This document shows, piece after piece, positions 9,255-20,601 of a DNA stretch of 64,000 bases (position 1 is the first letter of the stretch; each line of letters opens with the position of its first letter). Made by a program: the position numbers and the translations under genes. The DNA lies in NCBI RefSeq assembly GCF_034479375.1, contig NZ_CP140155.1, forward strand, positions 5,184,501 through 5,248,500, read 5' to 3'. The DNA is from Rhodopseudomonas palustris. GTDB taxonomy: Bacteria > Pseudomonadota > Alphaproteobacteria > Rhizobiales > Xanthobacteraceae. The notes under the pieces were generated by a model that saw only the letters and a list, made by a program, of their open reading frames with translations, did not search any database and had not been told where the DNA came from.

Positions 9255-11060
9255 TCAGAGCCTGACGGTGTCATCCGCGCCAGCCGCAACTGTGGCCCGC
9301 GCGTCCTCCTGGACCATGAACTGCGCCCGCGCGAGTTCCGCGAAGTGTCCGCGCTGCGCCACCAATTCGTCGAATGTTCCGCTTTCGATCACGCGTCCGC
9401 TCTCGAACACGAGGATGCGGGTGGCGTGGCGGATGGTCGAGAGCCGGTGCGCGATCACGAAGGTGGTGCGACCTCGCATCACCTCATCGAGAGCGAGATT
9501 GACCTTGGCTTCGGTCACGGCGTCGAGCGCCGAGGTCGCCTCGTCGAGGATCAGGATCGGCGGATCCTTCAGCAGCGCGCGGGCGATCGACAACCGCTGC
9601 CGTTCGCCGCCGGACAACATGCGGCCGCGCTCGCCTGCGGCGGTATTGAAGCCGAGACCGCTGCGCTCGATGAAATCCAGCGCCTGCGCGCGCTCGGCGG
9701 CCAGCCGCAATTCGGCGTCGGTGGCGTCCGGCTTGCCGACCCGCAGATTGTCCGCGATCGAGCGGTCGAACAGCAGTGCTTCCTGAAACACCACGCCGAT
9801 GTTGCGTCTGAGCCCCGACAGCGTCAGGCCGCGGATATCCATGCCGTCGATCTTGACCGTGCCCGACTGCGGATCGAACGCGCGATGCAGCAGCGCGATC
9901 GCGGTCGACTTGCCGGCGCCGGTGGCGCCGACCAGCGCGATGGTCTGCCCCGGCAGCGCGGTGAACGACAAATCCTCGATCGCCGGCCGCTTGCCGTCAT
10001 AGGAGAACGACACATCCTGGAATTCGACCAGCCCGGACAACCGGCCAGGATCGATCGCATTGGGCCGGTCGCGGACCGCCGGCACCGCGTCGAGCACGTC
10101 GACGAACTCCTGCAGCCGCGGCGCTTCCATCATCAGGCTGTTGACGAAACTCACCACCTGTTCCAGCCGCTGAATCAGCAGAGTCGCGAACGAGACGAAC
10201 ATCACGATCTCGCCGACGCTGGTGAGGCCCTGCTGATTGAGGACGATGCCGAGCGCGAAGATCGCCAGCACCGTGATCGTGGTCGAGGCGCGGGTGATTA
10301 CCGTCACCAGCGCCCACCACGACAGCACAGGCATCTGCGCCGCCAGCAGCTTGTCGGCGACAAAACGCAGGCCCTGCACTTCGGCGTCGATCCGCACATA
10401 GCTCTGCACCAGCGCGACGTTGCCGAGCGCATCGGAGGCGCGGGCCGACAGATCGCTGTATTGCGCCTCAACCTCGCTCTGCATGCCGTAGGTCTTGCGC
10501 ACCACCAGCGTGGTCAGCACCGTGAACACCCCGCACAGCCCGAACAGCAGCAGCGCCAGCCGCCAGTTGATGTACAGCGACAGTGGCAACAGCACGAGCA
10601 GCGAGAGCAGCGCGGCAAAGTGTTCGCGGAAGAAGCCGAGCCACACCCGCCACAGCGCATCGGTGCCCTGCAGCATCACCTTGATCAGCCGCCCGGAATG
10701 CGTGCCGGTGTGGAATGTCGTCGGCAGTTGCAGGATGTGCTCGAAATAGCTGGTCAGCACCGCCTGGCGCTGGCGATGCGCCAGCCGGTCGGCGTGCAGC
10801 GAGACCGCCGCCGAGCAGAAGATCGTGAACAGGCCGAAGCCGACCCAGGCGGCGAGCAGCGGCCACGGCGAGCGCGCCTCCGGCACCAGCGCGCCGGTGG
10901 CGAGGTTGCCGGACATCACGTCGATGATCCGTCCGAACAGAACGGGCTCGGCGAATTGGGCGGTGGCGAGCGCCAGATTGGCGAAGGCCAGCGTCCAGCC
11001 GAGCCGGCGCTCTTTGCCGAGCAGCTCGAGCACGCGCGTGTAGAGACGAAACAGCGACAT
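9255..11060 (-). CDS. ABC exporter, NdvA/ChvA-like beta-glucan exporter (fused membrane and ATPase domains)
   Basis: A 601-residue half-transporter. Residues 1-310 form the six-helix exporter membrane domain. Residues 330-580 form the ATPase with GATGAGKST (Walker A), [15 protein letters not shown] (signature), [12 protein letters not shown] (Walker B) and [12 protein letters not shown] (switch His). The start [25 protein letters not shown] and the overall layout match the NdvA/ChvA family, which exports cyclic beta-1,2-glucan to the periplasm for osmotic adaptation. No glucan synthase gene is nearby, so the substrate is inferred from similarity only. It is transcribed away from the nuo operon. 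Confidence 0.85.
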   Translation of the reverse strand: MSLFRLYTRVLELLGKERRLGWTLAFANLALATAQFAEPVLFGRIIDVMSGNLATGALVPEARSPWPLLAAWVGFGLFTIFCSAAVSLHADRLAHRQRQAVLTSYFEHILQLPTTFHTGTHSGRLIKVMLQGTDALWRVWLGFFREHFAALLSLLVLLPLSLYINWRLALLLFGLCGVFTVLTTLVVRKTYGMQSEVEAQYSDLSARASDALGNVALVQSYVRIDAEVQGLRFVADKLLAAQMPVLSWWALVTVITRASTTITVLAIFALGIVLNQQGLTSVGEIVMFVSFATLLIQRLEQVVSFVNSLMMEAPRLQEFVDVLDAVPAVRDRPNAIDPGRLSGLVEFQDVSFSYDGKRPAIEDLSFTALPGQTIALVGATGAGKSTAIALLHRAFDPQSGTVKIDGMDIRGLTLSGLRRNIGVVFQEALLFDRSIADNLRVGKPDATDAELRLAAERAQALDFIERSGLGFNTAAGERGRMLSGGERQRLSIARALLKDPPILILDEATSALDAVTEAKVNLALDEVMRGRTTFVIAHRLSTIRHATRILVFESGRVIESGTFDELVAQRGHFAELARAQFMVQEDARATVAAGADDTVRL

Positions 11061-11492
11061 CGGTCGCCCCCGAGCGATGGAACCCGCTATCGATAGATGA
11101 TTTCGCGGAGCAGCGGAATGCGGGCGCCGCCGACTCCGGTGGATGGCGCAGCGATCGCAGCGGTGACGATGTCACTGACGGCCATCAGTACACGTGATGA
11201 AAAAGCGGGGCGGCATCGTGCCGCAGCGCAAGGCAGCCATTCGAGCCAGGCGCTGTCATGATGCGGCTGCGGTTGGGAAAGCCCGCGAGAGAGCGCTTTC
11301 CGCGCTCTCGCCCGGTTCCAAGTCGCGGATATCATACCGGGATTCGGGTTCTGCAGCGGTGTGGACCTTGATCGGCGTCAACGGTCCTTGACGGCCCGGA
11401 TGACATGGTCACCATGATGCACCGGCGATCCGGATTCCAGACGGGTTCGAATCGTGCGTGTTGCTGTTTGCCGTTCGCCAGGAGCCTCGTCG
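11061..11492. other. Intergenic region upstream of nuoA
   Basis: This 430-base divergent gap holds no convincing gene. It contains an imperfect hairpin around AGAGCGC/GCGCTCT (about 11287-11307) and the FixK/FNR box listed separately at 11368-11381. The nuoA ribosome site AGGAG lies at 11480-11484. Confidence 0.6.
11368..11381 (+). promoter_or_regulatory. FNR/FixK box upstream of the nuo operon
   Basis: TTGATCGGCGTCAA matches the TTGAY-N4-RTCAA consensus at every defined base. If it acts as a class II site centred at -41.5, transcription would start near 11416, giving a 77-base leader before nuoA. The window itself encodes two candidate binders, FixK2 and AadR. Confidence 0.75.
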
Positions 11493-11882
11493 GTGAGTGA
11501 TTCGATCTTCCCGATCAATCCGGATGCTGCACTCGCCATCCATGTCGCGCTGTCCGCCGGCATCGTCGCGGCGATCATCGTCGTTGCCGCCTGGCTGCGC
11601 GAGAAGCGCGCCGGCGCGCGCGCCGACGTCCCCTATGAGGGCGGCGTGCTGCCGGCCGCGCCACAGCAGGGGCCGGTCAACGCGCCGTATTTCCTGATCG
11701 CCGCATTGTTCGTGATCTTCGACATGGAGGCCGCGATCCTGTTCGCCTGGGCGGTGGCGGCGCGCGACACCGGCTGGTTCGGGTTGATCGAGGCGGCCGT
11801 TTTCATCGGGGTGCTGCTGCTGGCGCTGGTCTATCTGTGGGCCGACGGCGCGCTCGACTGGCACAAGGAGCGCAAGCGATGA
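11493..11882 (+). CDS. nuoA: NADH-quinone oxidoreductase subunit A
   Basis: A membrane subunit of complex I, 129 residues with three transmembrane helices (about residues 10-30, 60-82 and 90-112). The family motif YEGGVLP...[28 protein letters not shown] is visible, with the conserved acidic loop residues. The GTG start at 11493 is chosen because AGGAG lies 8 bases upstream and the preceding 13 residues are not conserved in type. It is the first gene of the 13-gene nuo operon and overlaps nuoB by ATGA. Confidence 0.95.
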   Translation: MSDSIFPINPDAALAIHVALSAGIVAAIIVVAAWLREKRAGARADVPYEGGVLPAAPQQGPVNAPYFLIAALFVIFDMEAAILFAWAVAARDTGWFGLIEAAVFIGVLLLALVYLWADGALDWHKERKR

Positions 11883-12505
11883 CGATCCTGCCGCCCAATG
11901 CGCTTCAGCCGGCCGAGCCGGTCTCCGTCGAACAGCACATGGCACTGTCGAGCCTGTTCACCACGCTGGAGGACCTGACCGCCTGGTCGCGCAAGCACAG
12001 CCTGTGGCCGTTCAATTTCGGGCTGTCGTGCTGCTACGTCGAGCAGGTCACGGCGTTGACGCCGGTTTATGATCAGGCGCGGTTCGGCGCCGAAGTGATC
12101 CGCGCTTCGCCGCGGCAGGCCGATCTGCTGGTCGTGTCCGGCACGGTGTTTCACAAGATGGCCGCGCCGCTGCTGCGGCTCTACGAGCAGATGCGGGCGC
12201 CGCGCTGGGTGATTGCAATGGGCGCCTGCGCCTGTTCGGGCGGCATGTACGACATCTATTCGGTGGTGCAGGGCGTCGACCGTTTTATTCCGGTCGACGT
12301 ATATATTCCCGGCTGCCCGCCGCGCCCGGAAGCGATGCTCGACGCGCTGATCATGCTGCAGCAGCAGATCGGCAGCGAACGCCGGCCTCTCGGCGTCACC
12401 GTCGGCAACAGCGCGGGCCTCGGCTTCGACGCGCCGCGCCGGCGCGACGAGCGCCACGACGCGCGCATGGCGCAGACCCTTCTCGATCCGCCGGAGAGAT
12501 TGTGA
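11879..12505 (+). CDS. nuoB: NADH-quinone oxidoreductase subunit B
   Basis: Carries cluster N2, the last iron-sulfur cluster before quinone. The 208-residue protein has the ligands C51 and C52 ([10 protein letters not shown]), C117 ([11 protein letters not shown]) and C146 ([11 protein letters not shown]). The length is close to E. coli NuoB (220). It overlaps nuoA by ATGA and nuoCD by GTGA. Confidence 0.97.
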   Translation: MTILPPNALQPAEPVSVEQHMALSSLFTTLEDLTAWSRKHSLWPFNFGLSCCYVEQVTALTPVYDQARFGAEVIRASPRQADLLVVSGTVFHKMAAPLLRLYEQMRAPRWVIAMGACACSGGMYDIYSVVQGVDRFIPVDVYIPGCPPRPEAMLDALIMLQQQIGSERRPLGVTVGNSAGLGFDAPRRRDERHDARMAQTLLDPPERL

Positions 12506-14247
12506 GCGCAACCGACCTCGTCAGCGAACTCAGCGCGCGGTTTGGAGACGCGGTGCTGGGGGAGCAGACCACGCGCGAGCGGTTTCCGACGGTGTGGATC
12601 CGTCCGGACTCCACGATCGACGTGCATCGATTCCTCAAGCATGAGGTCGAACGCCCGTTCAGGATGCTGGTCGATCTATGGGCGATCGACGAGACCGCGC
12701 GCAAGCATCGCGAGGGGCAGCCGCCGTCCGGCATCACCATCGCCAGCCATCTGATGTCGCACGAGCGCAACGCCGATATCCGGCTGAAGATTGCGCTCGA
12801 CGCCGAGTATCCGTGTGCGAAATCGATCGCGAGCGTGTACCCCAACGCGGCGTGGTACGAGCGCGAAGCCTACGACATGTTCGGGGTCGAATTCGAGCTG
12901 CAACCGCACTCGCTCCGCATCCTGCTGCCGCCCGGATGGGAAGGCCATCCGATGCGCAAGACCCAGCCGGGTCGCGCGACCGAGCGGCCGCTGTTCAACA
13001 TGACCGCGGCGCTGTTCGACGCCAAGGAGCACGCGCTCGCCGCCGATCCGGAGAAATTCGGCCTGCCGACGCATCGCGACGGCGTCGAGCTGATGATCCT
13101 GAACTACGGGCCGCACTCGATGGCGACCCACGGCGTGTTCCGCATCGTGCTGGCGCTCGACGGCGAGGAGATCGTCGCGGCGCGGCCGGATATCGGCTTC
13201 CATCACCGCGGTGCCGAGAAAATGGCCGAACGCCAGACCTGGCACAACTTCCTGCCCTACACCGACCGCGTCGATTATCTGGGCGGCGTGATGGGCGAGA
13301 TGCCGTACCTGCAGGCGGTGGAAAAAGCCTGCGGCATCACCGTGCCGGATCGCGCGCTGACGGTGCGGGTGATGCTGTCGGAAATGTTCCGCATCATGAA
13401 TCACCTCTTGTTCTACGGCACCATGGCGCAGGACACCGGCGCGATGTCACCGGTGTTCTACATGTTCGTCGATCGCGAGCGCGGCTACCGCGTGATCGAG
13501 GCGATCACCGGCGCGCGGATGCATCCCGGTTACTTCCGCATCGGCGGGCTGTCGATGGACTTGCCGCAGGGCTGGGACAGGCTGGTGCGCGAATTCCTCG
13601 ACTGGATGCCGGCGCGGCTGGCCGACTACGAGGGCATGGTGCTGCGCAACGAGATCTTCCAGGCGCGGACCAAGGGGGTCGCCGCCTACGACACCGCGAT
13701 GGCGCTCGACTGGGGCGTCACCGGCCCGGGCCTGCGTGCGACAGGCTACGCCTGGGACGTGCGCAAGGCGCGGCCGTATTCGGGATTCGAGAATTTCGAT
13801 TTCGAGATTCCGGTCGGGCACAACGGCGACTGCTACGACCGCACCGTGGTGCGGGTCGAGGAAATTCGCCAATCGCTGAAGATCATCCGGCAGTGCGTCG
13901 ACAACATGCCGTCCGGCCCGATCAAGGCCGATCATCCGCTGACCACGCCGCCGCCGCGCGAGCGCATGCTGCACGACATCGAAACCATGATCCATCACTT
14001 CGTCGGCGCGAGCTGGGGGCCGGTGCTGCCCGCCGGCGAAACCACCGGCCAGGTCGAGACCGTGCGCGGGTTGACTCAATTCGCGCTGATCTCCGACGGC
14101 GAGCCGTCGAGCTATCGGACCCGCATTCGCACGCCGTCGTTCCCGCATCTGCAGATGATCTCGGCGGTGGCGCCGGGCATGATGGTGGCCGATCTCGTCG
14201 CCTATCTCGGCAGCATCGACTACGTGATGTCGGACGTCGACCGATGA
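12502..14247 (+). CDS. nuoCD: NADH-quinone oxidoreductase fused subunits C and D
   Basis: A 581-residue fusion. Residues 1-185 are the NuoC (30-kDa) domain with [14 protein letters not shown] and [16 protein letters not shown]. Residues about 195-581 are the NuoD (49-kDa) domain, which lines the quinone site: [34 protein letters not shown] (the quinone-site His region), [11 protein letters not shown], and the C-terminal [16 protein letters not shown]. The C-D fusion is typical of the E. coli-type nuo operon and differs from the separate nuoC and nuoD of the main alphaproteobacterial complex I. The GTG start overlaps the nuoB stop. Confidence 0.96.
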   Translation: MSATDLVSELSARFGDAVLGEQTTRERFPTVWIRPDSTIDVHRFLKHEVERPFRMLVDLWAIDETARKHREGQPPSGITIASHLMSHERNADIRLKIALDAEYPCAKSIASVYPNAAWYEREAYDMFGVEFELQPHSLRILLPPGWEGHPMRKTQPGRATERPLFNMTAALFDAKEHALAADPEKFGLPTHRDGVELMILNYGPHSMATHGVFRIVLALDGEEIVAARPDIGFHHRGAEKMAERQTWHNFLPYTDRVDYLGGVMGEMPYLQAVEKACGITVPDRALTVRVMLSEMFRIMNHLLFYGTMAQDTGAMSPVFYMFVDRERGYRVIEAITGARMHPGYFRIGGLSMDLPQGWDRLVREFLDWMPARLADYEGMVLRNEIFQARTKGVAAYDTAMALDWGVTGPGLRATGYAWDVRKARPYSGFENFDFEIPVGHNGDCYDRTVVRVEEIRQSLKIIRQCVDNMPSGPIKADHPLTTPPPRERMLHDIETMIHHFVGASWGPVLPAGETTGQVETVRGLTQFALISDGEPSSYRTRIRTPSFPHLQMISAVAPGMMVADLVAYLGSIDYVMSDVDR

Positions 14248-14732
14248 GCCTCAGCCCTGCCATCAGGACCGCGATCGCGCAGGCCGCCGCCAATCACGGC
14301 GGGCCGAAGGCCGCGATGCTCGAAGCATTGAAACTGGTGCAGGAGGCCGAAGGCTGGGTCTCGGACGCGCATCTGAAGGAAGCAGCAGAGGCGCTCGGCG
14401 TCACGACGGCCGAGATCGACAGCCTCGCGACCTTCTACAGCCAGATCTTTCGCAGCCCGGTCGGCGATACCGTGATCCTGCTGTGCGACGGGCTGAGCTG
14501 CTATCTGTGCGGCGGCGACGCCGTGCGCGACGCGGTGATGAGCAAGCTCGGCATCGGCTTCGGCGAAACCACCGCCGATGGGAAATTCACCCTGATCAAC
14601 ATCTGCTGCGTCGGCGGCTGCGATCGCGCGCCGGTGGCGCTGGTCGGGCCGGAGCGCAAGCTCGTTGGCCCGCTGACGCCCGACGATCTCGACGCCCTGA
14701 TCGACGGCAAGGCGGTTGGAGGCACGCCATGA
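14244..14732 (+). CDS. nuoE: NADH-quinone oxidoreductase subunit E
   Basis: The 24-kDa subunit, 162 residues, with the thioredoxin-like fold that holds the [2Fe-2S] cluster N1a. Ligands are visible in [13 protein letters not shown] and [13 protein letters not shown]. The N-terminal helical part contains the usual EAEGWVSD and DSLATFYSQ motifs. It works with NuoF in the NADH-oxidising module. The start ATG overlaps the nuoCD stop (ATGA at 14244-14247). Confidence 0.95.
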   Translation: MSLSPAIRTAIAQAAANHGGPKAAMLEALKLVQEAEGWVSDAHLKEAAEALGVTTAEIDSLATFYSQIFRSPVGDTVILLCDGLSCYLCGGDAVRDAVMSKLGIGFGETTADGKFTLINICCVGGCDRAPVALVGPERKLVGPLTPDDLDALIDGKAVGGTP

Positions 14733-16015
14733 GCGACAAGCCGCTCACCGGTCGCGCCCGTGCCGATCGCCAGCCGCACAGCCTCGCCGCATGGCGCGGG
14801 CTCGGCGGCGGCGCTGGATTGGCGCTGGCCTTGAAACGCCACAGCCCCGAGGCGATCATCGCGCTGATCGAAGCCGCGGGTCTGCGCGGCCGCGGTGGCG
14901 CGGGATTTCCGACCGCAAACAAATGGCGCTTCATGCGTGCCGGTGCGGAGAGGGCTGGGCCGGGCCCCCGCTATCTCTGCGTCAATGGCGACGAGACCGA
15001 GCCGGGTTCGTTCAAGGACCGCCTGCTGATGGAGGCGCTGCCGCATCAGCTGATCGAGGGCGCCACGATCGCCGCCTATGCGATGGGCGCGACCGAGGTG
15101 ATCATTCTGGTGCGCGACGAATATCGCGCCGCCGCCGCCGCATTGTCCCGCGCCATCGTCGAGGCCGAACAACTTGGTCTGCTCGGCCGCGACATTCTCG
15201 GCTCGGGCTTCGATCTGACGATGCGGGTGCACGCCTCGGCCGGCCGCTATATCGTCGGCGAGGAGACCGCGCTGATCGCAGCCCTCGAGGGCGAGCGCCC
15301 GATCCCGCGGCATCGCCCGCCTTATCCGGCGGTCAGCGGGCTGTGGGGCCGGCCCACCACCGTCAACAATGTCGAGACGCTGTCGGCGGTGCCGTCGATC
15401 GTCGAGCACGGCGCCGAGTGGTATCAGGGTTTGTCGCACACTAACGAAGGCGGCACCAAGCTGTACGGCGTGTCCGGTTGCGTCGCACGCCCGCAATTGA
15501 TCGAGGCGCCGATGGGCACCACCGCGCGCGAGCTGTTCGAACTGTGCGGCGGCATTCGCGAGGGGCGCGCGCTGTTCGCATTTCAGCCCGGCGGCGGCGC
15601 GACGGCGTTTCTGGAGGCGGCCGATCTCGACGTTCCGCTCGACTTCGCCCACACCAAGAAAGCCGGCAGTTCGCTCGGCACCGGCGCGGTGATCGTGCTC
15701 GACGATCATGCCTGTCCGGTCGCGGCGATCGGGCGCCATATGCGGTTCTATGCCCGCGAAAGCTGCGGGCTGTGCACGCCGTGTCGCGACGGCCTGCCGT
15801 GGGTGGCGAAGCTGCTCGACACGATCGAGGCCGGCCACGGCACGCGCGCCGACATCGATCTGCTGCATACGCATGTCCAGCTATCGGGCCCGTCCGGCCG
15901 CTCCTATTGCGACCTCAACACCGGCGCGTTGACGCCGCTGCGCAGCGGCCTCGAACGCTTCGGCGATATCTTTGCTGCCCATCTGCAGGGCTCCTGTCCG
16001 GTGGGCCGCGCATGA
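14729..16015 (+). CDS. nuoF: NADH-quinone oxidoreductase subunit F
   Basis: The 51-kDa subunit that binds NADH and FMN and cluster N3; 428 residues. Visible motifs are the glycine-rich NADH-binding GLRGRGGAGFPTANKW, the FMN-binding CVNGDETEPGSFKDR, the GEETALIAALEGERP loop and the N3 ligands SCGLCTPCRDG with a further Cys in RSYCDLNTG. The extended frame upstream overlaps nuoE and is ignored; ATG at 14729 gives the ATGA junction seen through most of the operon. Confidence 0.96.
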   Translation: MSDKPLTGRARADRQPHSLAAWRGLGGGAGLALALKRHSPEAIIALIEAAGLRGRGGAGFPTANKWRFMRAGAERAGPGPRYLCVNGDETEPGSFKDRLLMEALPHQLIEGATIAAYAMGATEVIILVRDEYRAAAAALSRAIVEAEQLGLLGRDILGSGFDLTMRVHASAGRYIVGEETALIAALEGERPIPRHRPPYPAVSGLWGRPTTVNNVETLSAVPSIVEHGAEWYQGLSHTNEGGTKLYGVSGCVARPQLIEAPMGTTARELFELCGGIREGRALFAFQPGGGATAFLEAADLDVPLDFAHTKKAGSSLGTGAVIVLDDHACPVAAIGRHMRFYARESCGLCTPCRDGLPWVAKLLDTIEAGHGTRADIDLLHTHVQLSGPSGRSYCDLNTGALTPLRSGLERFGDIFAAHLQGSCPVGRA

Positions 16016-18630
16016 CCAAGAAGATCGAGATCGACGGCCGCATCATCGAGGCCCGCGACGGCGAGGATCTGCTGTCGGCGTGCCTGACCCACGGCATCGA
16101 CGTGCCGTATTTCTGCTGGCACGGCGCGCTCGGCTCGGTCGGCGCCTGCCGGCAATGCGCCGTCAAGGTGTATGCCGGCCCGGACGATACCGAAGGCCGG
16201 ATCGTGATGTCGTGCATGACGCCGGTGGCCGACGTCGAGCGCGTCTCGGTCAGCGATCCGGAGGCCACGGCGTTCCGCGCCCAGGTGATCGAATGGCTGA
16301 TGGTCAATCATCCGCACGATTGCCCGGTGTGCGAGGAGGCCGGCTCCTGCCATCTGCAGGACATGACGATCGCGACCGGCCACGCCATCCGCCGCTATCG
16401 CTTCGACAAGCGCACCCATCGCAATCAGGATCTCGGCCCGCTGCTGACGCACGAGATGAACCGCTGCATCGCCTGCTATCGCTGCACGCGGTTCTATCGC
16501 GACTACGCCGGCGGCCGCGATCTCGACGCGTTCGGCGCGCATGACGACGTGTATTTCGGCCGTGCCGAAGACGGGCCGCTGGAGAGCCCGTTCGCCGGCA
16601 ATCTCGCCGAAGTGTGTCCGACCGGCGTGTTCAACGACAAGGGCTGGTCGCAGGATTATGCGCGCAAATGGGACATGCGGGCGACGCCCTCGGTCTGCCC
16701 GCATTGCTCGATCGGCTGCAACATCCTGGTCGATCAGCGCGACGGCCGGGTCAAGCGGGTGCAGAACCGCTATCACGGCGCGCTGAACGGCTATTTCATC
16801 TGCGATCGTGGCCGCTACGGCCCGCTGCACGTCGTCTCGGAAGCGAGGCTGATGACGCCGCTGCTCCATGGCGAGGCGGCCAGCGAGCACGACGCCTGCG
16901 CAGCCGCTCATGCCGTCGTCGCCGAAGGCGCCATCGGCATCGGCTCGCCGCGGGCGTCGCTGGAGGCGAACTACGCGCTGCAGCGGCTGGTGGGGCCGGA
17001 GCGGTTCTTCGCCGGCGTCTCCGATGCCGAAGCGGCGATGGTCCGTCGCATCGTCGCGATCCTGCGCGCCGGCCCGGCGAAGGTCGCCTCGCTGGCCGAT
17101 GTCGAGCAGGCGGACGCCGTGCTGGTGCTCGGCGAGGATCTCACCAACTCGTCGCCGCGGCTGGCGCTGGCGCTGCGGCAGACCGCGCGCGGCGCCGAGC
17201 GCGACCTTGCTGAACAGAAGGGCGTGCCGCGCTGGCTCGATCCGGCGGTGCGGACTGCCGGCGAAGGCCGCCGCTCGCCGATCGTGCTGGCGACGCCGCT
17301 CGCCGATCCGCTCGACGACATCGCAGCTCTTTCTCTACGCCGCGATCCGCCGGCGATCGCGGCGTTCGGCGCCGGAGTGGCAGCAGCGCTCAGCGGCGAG
17401 ACGGGCAGCGATACCGAAGCCCGGCGCGTCGCCGAGATCCTCGCGGTTGCGCAGCGTCCGCTGATCATTGCGGGCTGCTCGCTCGGCGTCGCTGACATCA
17501 TCGAGACCGCCGCGGCGATCGCCTCCACGCTCGGCTCCAAGGCCCGGATCGTGCTGCTGCCGCCCGAGGCCAACAGCGTCGGCCTGGCGCTGCTCGGCGG
17601 CGACGGCCTCGACAGCGCGGCGGCGCTGCTGGAACGCGGTGCGGCGAAAACCGCGATCGTGCTCGAGAACGATCTGTTCGAACGCGCGCCGCGCGGCAGC
17701 GTCGAGCGGCTGTTCGCTGCGGCGAAGTCGGTGGTGGCGCTGGATTCGATGACCTCAGAAACCACCGCGCGCGCGTCGGTCGCGCTGCCAGTCGCGCCGT
17801 TCACCGGCTGCGCCGGCACTTTCGTCAATTACGAGGGCCGCGCGCAACGCTTCTTCGCAGCGGTGCCGCCGCAGGACGCCGCACCGTCGGCGTGGCGCAG
17901 GCTCGATGCGTTCGGCGCCGGCGATTGGCACAGCCTCGACGCGCTGATCGGCGATCTGATCGTCGAGTGGCCGGATCTGGTCGGCGTCGCCGATGCCGCG
18001 CCCAACGCCGATTTCATGATGGCCGACGGCCAGGTCACGCGCGCGCCGCGGCCGTATTCCGCCCGCACCGCCGACGACCGCGCCGGGCAATTCGCCGACG
18101 CGGTGATCCCGGTCGATCCCGACGGGCCGATGACCTTCGGCATCAAGGGCGCGCGCGGCACCGCCGTGCCGCCGCCGCTGATCACCAGCTACAAGACTGC
18201 CGGCCTACACTCCGCCAACAACGTCACGCGGTTCATGGAAGAGATCGGCGGCCCGCTGCGCGGCGGCGATCCCGGCGCGATGCTGCTGAAGCCGAATGCG
18301 GCTGCGCTGATCGATGCGCCGCCGCGCGCGCCGATCGTAGGCGAGGGGCTGCTGCTGCTGCCGCTCCACGATGCATTTTCCGGCTTCGAACTCAGCCGCG
18401 CCAGCGCGTTGCTCGCCGCGCGCGCGCCGGCGCCGCGGCTCCTGCTGCATCCCGACGACGCCGCGCTGCATGGCCTCACGCATGGCGCCGCGGTGCTGAT
18501 CGACGGCCGGGCCTGCGCTGCGACGGTTTCCTTGGACGCCTCGCTGCCGCGTGGCATCGTGGCGGTCAGCGCCGGCGTCGACGCGCCGCGCGGGCCGCTG
18601 CGCCGGGTGCGGGTGGAGGCTGTGCGATGA
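16012..18630 (+). CDS. nuoG: NADH-quinone oxidoreductase subunit G
   Basis: The largest peripheral subunit, 872 residues. The N-terminal ferredoxin-like part holds N1b (YFCWHGALGSVGACRQCAVK plus a later SCM), the HxxxCxxC N5 ligands (HPHDCPVCEEAGSCHLQ) and N4 (RCIACYRCTRF with EVCPTG). A further CPHCSIGCN motif starts the molybdopterin-like domain and matches the N7 cluster of E. coli-type NuoG. The remaining domain has lost molybdopterin function, as in the family. It overlaps nuoF and nuoH by ATGA. Confidence 0.95.
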   Translation: MTKKIEIDGRIIEARDGEDLLSACLTHGIDVPYFCWHGALGSVGACRQCAVKVYAGPDDTEGRIVMSCMTPVADVERVSVSDPEATAFRAQVIEWLMVNHPHDCPVCEEAGSCHLQDMTIATGHAIRRYRFDKRTHRNQDLGPLLTHEMNRCIACYRCTRFYRDYAGGRDLDAFGAHDDVYFGRAEDGPLESPFAGNLAEVCPTGVFNDKGWSQDYARKWDMRATPSVCPHCSIGCNILVDQRDGRVKRVQNRYHGALNGYFICDRGRYGPLHVVSEARLMTPLLHGEAASEHDACAAAHAVVAEGAIGIGSPRASLEANYALQRLVGPERFFAGVSDAEAAMVRRIVAILRAGPAKVASLADVEQADAVLVLGEDLTNSSPRLALALRQTARGAERDLAEQKGVPRWLDPAVRTAGEGRRSPIVLATPLADPLDDIAALSLRRDPPAIAAFGAGVAAALSGETGSDTEARRVAEILAVAQRPLIIAGCSLGVADIIETAAAIASTLGSKARIVLLPPEANSVGLALLGGDGLDSAAALLERGAAKTAIVLENDLFERAPRGSVERLFAAAKSVVALDSMTSETTARASVALPVAPFTGCAGTFVNYEGRAQRFFAAVPPQDAAPSAWRRLDAFGAGDWHSLDALIGDLIVEWPDLVGVADAAPNADFMMADGQVTRAPRPYSARTADDRAGQFADAVIPVDPDGPMTFGIKGARGTAVPPPLITSYKTAGLHSANNVTRFMEEIGGPLRGGDPGAMLLKPNAAALIDAPPRAPIVGEGLLLLPLHDAFSGFELSRASALLAARAPAPRLLLHPDDAALHGLTHGAAVLIDGRACAATVSLDASLPRGIVAVSAGVDAPRGPLRRVRVEAVR

Positions 18631-19586
18631 TCGGCCTCATCATCACCGCGACGATCTCGGTCGTCATGATCATGGTGCTGCTGGTGGTCGCCGGCACTTT
18701 CACCTGGGTGGAGCGGCGGCTGCTCGGCTTCGTGCAGGAGCGGCTGGGGCCGAACCGGGTCGGGCCGTTCGGCTCGCTGCAATGGGTCGCCGACACCGTC
18801 AAGATTCTCACCAAGGAAGACCGGCCGCCGCCCGGCGCCGACAAGCTCGCCTACATCCTGGCGCCCGCGGTCGCCGCGACGCCGGTGCTCGCCGGTTTCG
18901 GCGTCGTCGCCTTCGGCGACGGCCTGGCGCTGGCGCCGGTCGATGTCGGCGTGCTGTTTCTGCTCGGCATGATGGGGCTCACCGCTTACGCCACCGTGCT
19001 CGGCGCCTGGGCCTCGAACAACCGGTTCTCGCTGATGGGCGGGATGCGCGCCGCGGCGCAGATGCTGGCCTATGAGGTGTTCCTCGGGTTGTCGCTGATG
19101 GGCGTGGTGATGCTCGCGGGCTCGCTGTCGATGAATGCGATCGTCGAGGCGCAGCAGGGCGTCTGGTTCGTGGTGCTGCAGCCGCTCGGCGCCGCGCTGT
19201 TCTGCATCGCAGGCGTCGCCGCCGCGCATCGGCTGCCGTTCGATCTGCCGGAATCCGAAAACGATCTCGTCGCCGGCTTCATCACCGAATACACCGGCAT
19301 GTCGTTCGGGCTGTTCTTCCTCGGCGAATATCTCGCGGTGCTGCTGGTCTCCGCGCTGGCGGTGACGCTGTTCTTCGGCGGCTGGCAGGGGCCGTGGCTG
19401 CCGGGGCCGGTCTGGTTCGGCCTCAAGACCGCCGTGATCGCCGTCGTGTTCGTCTGGCTGCGCGCGACGCTGCCGCGGCCGCGCTACGATCAGTTGCTCG
19501 GCTTCGCCTGGAAGATCGCGCTGCCGCTGTCGCTGCTCAACCTGCTGCTGACCGGCATCGTCGTGGTCGCGAGGAGCGCGTCATGA
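18627..19586 (+). CDS. nuoH: NADH-quinone oxidoreductase subunit H
   Basis: A membrane subunit that forms the quinone tunnel next to NuoB and NuoD; 319 residues with eight helices. Signature segments are [36 protein letters not shown] and the acidic loop [26 protein letters not shown] stretch at about residues 205-225. It overlaps nuoG and nuoI by ATGA. Confidence 0.96.
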   Translation: MIGLIITATISVVMIMVLLVVAGTFTWVERRLLGFVQERLGPNRVGPFGSLQWVADTVKILTKEDRPPPGADKLAYILAPAVAATPVLAGFGVVAFGDGLALAPVDVGVLFLLGMMGLTAYATVLGAWASNNRFSLMGGMRAAAQMLAYEVFLGLSLMGVVMLAGSLSMNAIVEAQQGVWFVVLQPLGAALFCIAGVAAAHRLPFDLPESENDLVAGFITEYTGMSFGLFFLGEYLAVLLVSALAVTLFFGGWQGPWLPGPVWFGLKTAVIAVVFVWLRATLPRPRYDQLLGFAWKIALPLSLLNLLLTGIVVVARSAS

Positions 19587-20098
19587 TCGGCTGGCTGGAA
19601 GCGATGTTGCGGGTCGGCCGCAAACTGTTCGTCAAGGCGGAGACTCAGCTCTATCCGGAAGAGACGCCGAAGCTGTTTCCGCGCAGTCGCGGTCGCATCG
19701 TGCTGACGCGCGATCCGGATGGCCAGGAGCGCTGCGTCGCCTGCAATCTGTGCGCGGCGGTGTGCCCGGTCGGCTGCATCGATCTTTCCAAGGCGGTGGC
19801 CGACGACGGCCGCTGGTATCCCGAGCATTTCCGCATCAATTTCGCGCGCTGCATCTTCTGCGGCTTCTGCGAGGAGGCGTGTCCGACCTCGGCGATCCAG
19901 CTCACGCCGGATTTCGAACTCGGCGAATGGCGGCGCGATGCGCTGGTCTACGAGAAGCACGATCTGCTGATTTCCGGCGAAGGCAAGGTGCGCGGCTATC
20001 GCTACTGGTCGGTCGCCGGCAAGGCGATCGACGGCAAGGACAAGGGCGAGGCCGAGAACGAATCCCCGCCGGTCGATCTGAAGGGGCTGCTGCCATGA
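19583..20098 (+). CDS. nuoI: NADH-quinone oxidoreductase subunit I
   Basis: A 171-residue protein with two 4Fe-4S motifs that carry clusters N6a and N6b: [15 protein letters not shown] and [15 protein letters not shown]. The N-terminus is an amphipathic helix that docks on the membrane arm. The C-terminal 30 residues are charged and less conserved. It overlaps nuoH and nuoJ by ATGA. Confidence 0.96.
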   Translation: MIGWLEAMLRVGRKLFVKAETQLYPEETPKLFPRSRGRIVLTRDPDGQERCVACNLCAAVCPVGCIDLSKAVADDGRWYPEHFRINFARCIFCGFCEEACPTSAIQLTPDFELGEWRRDALVYEKHDLLISGEGKVRGYRYWSVAGKAIDGKDKGEAENESPPVDLKGLLP

Positions 20099-20601
20099 GC
20101 CTGCTGCTCGCCATCTATGCCGGGGCTTTCGCGCTGGTGTCCGCGGCGCTCGCGGTGACGCGGCCGAACGCCGTGCATGCGCTGCTGTATCTGGTGGTGA
20201 TGCTGCTGGCGCTGGCGGTGGCGTTCTTCGCGCTCGGGGCCGCGTTCGCGGCCGTGCTGCTGATCCTGATCTATGCCGGCGCGATCGTGGTGCTGTTCGT
20301 GTTCGTGGTGATGACGCTACCGATCTCGCCGGAATCGATCACGCGCGAGCGGGCCAGCCTGCGCGGCGCCTGGCCGCTGCCGCTGCTGCTGTCGGTGCTG
20401 ATCCTCGCGCCGTTCCTGTTCGGGGAGTTCGGCATCGCCGGCAACAGCGCCGCCGCCCCGGTGTCGGCCCAGCAGGTCGGCCGGCTGCTGTTCGGGCCGT
20501 GGGCGCTGGCGATCGAACTCGCCTCGCTGCTGCTGCTCGCTGGCCTGATCGGCGTCCGCCATATCGGCCGCAGCGACCGCACGCCGAGGAGCCGCCCATG
20601 A
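20095..20601 (+). CDS. nuoJ: NADH-quinone oxidoreductase subunit J
   Basis: A membrane subunit of 168 residues with five hydrophobic helices, including the helix [19 protein letters not shown] that carries the conserved pi-bulge. The C-terminal region ends [16 protein letters not shown] followed by a short basic tail. It belongs to the antiporter-proximal part of the proton channel. It overlaps nuoI and nuoK by ATGA. Confidence 0.93.
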   Translation: MSLLLAIYAGAFALVSAALAVTRPNAVHALLYLVVMLLALAVAFFALGAAFAAVLLILIYAGAIVVLFVFVVMTLPISPESITRERASLRGAWPLPLLLSVLILAPFLFGEFGIAGNSAAAPVSAQQVGRLLFGPWALAIELASLLLLAGLIGVRHIGRSDRTPRSRP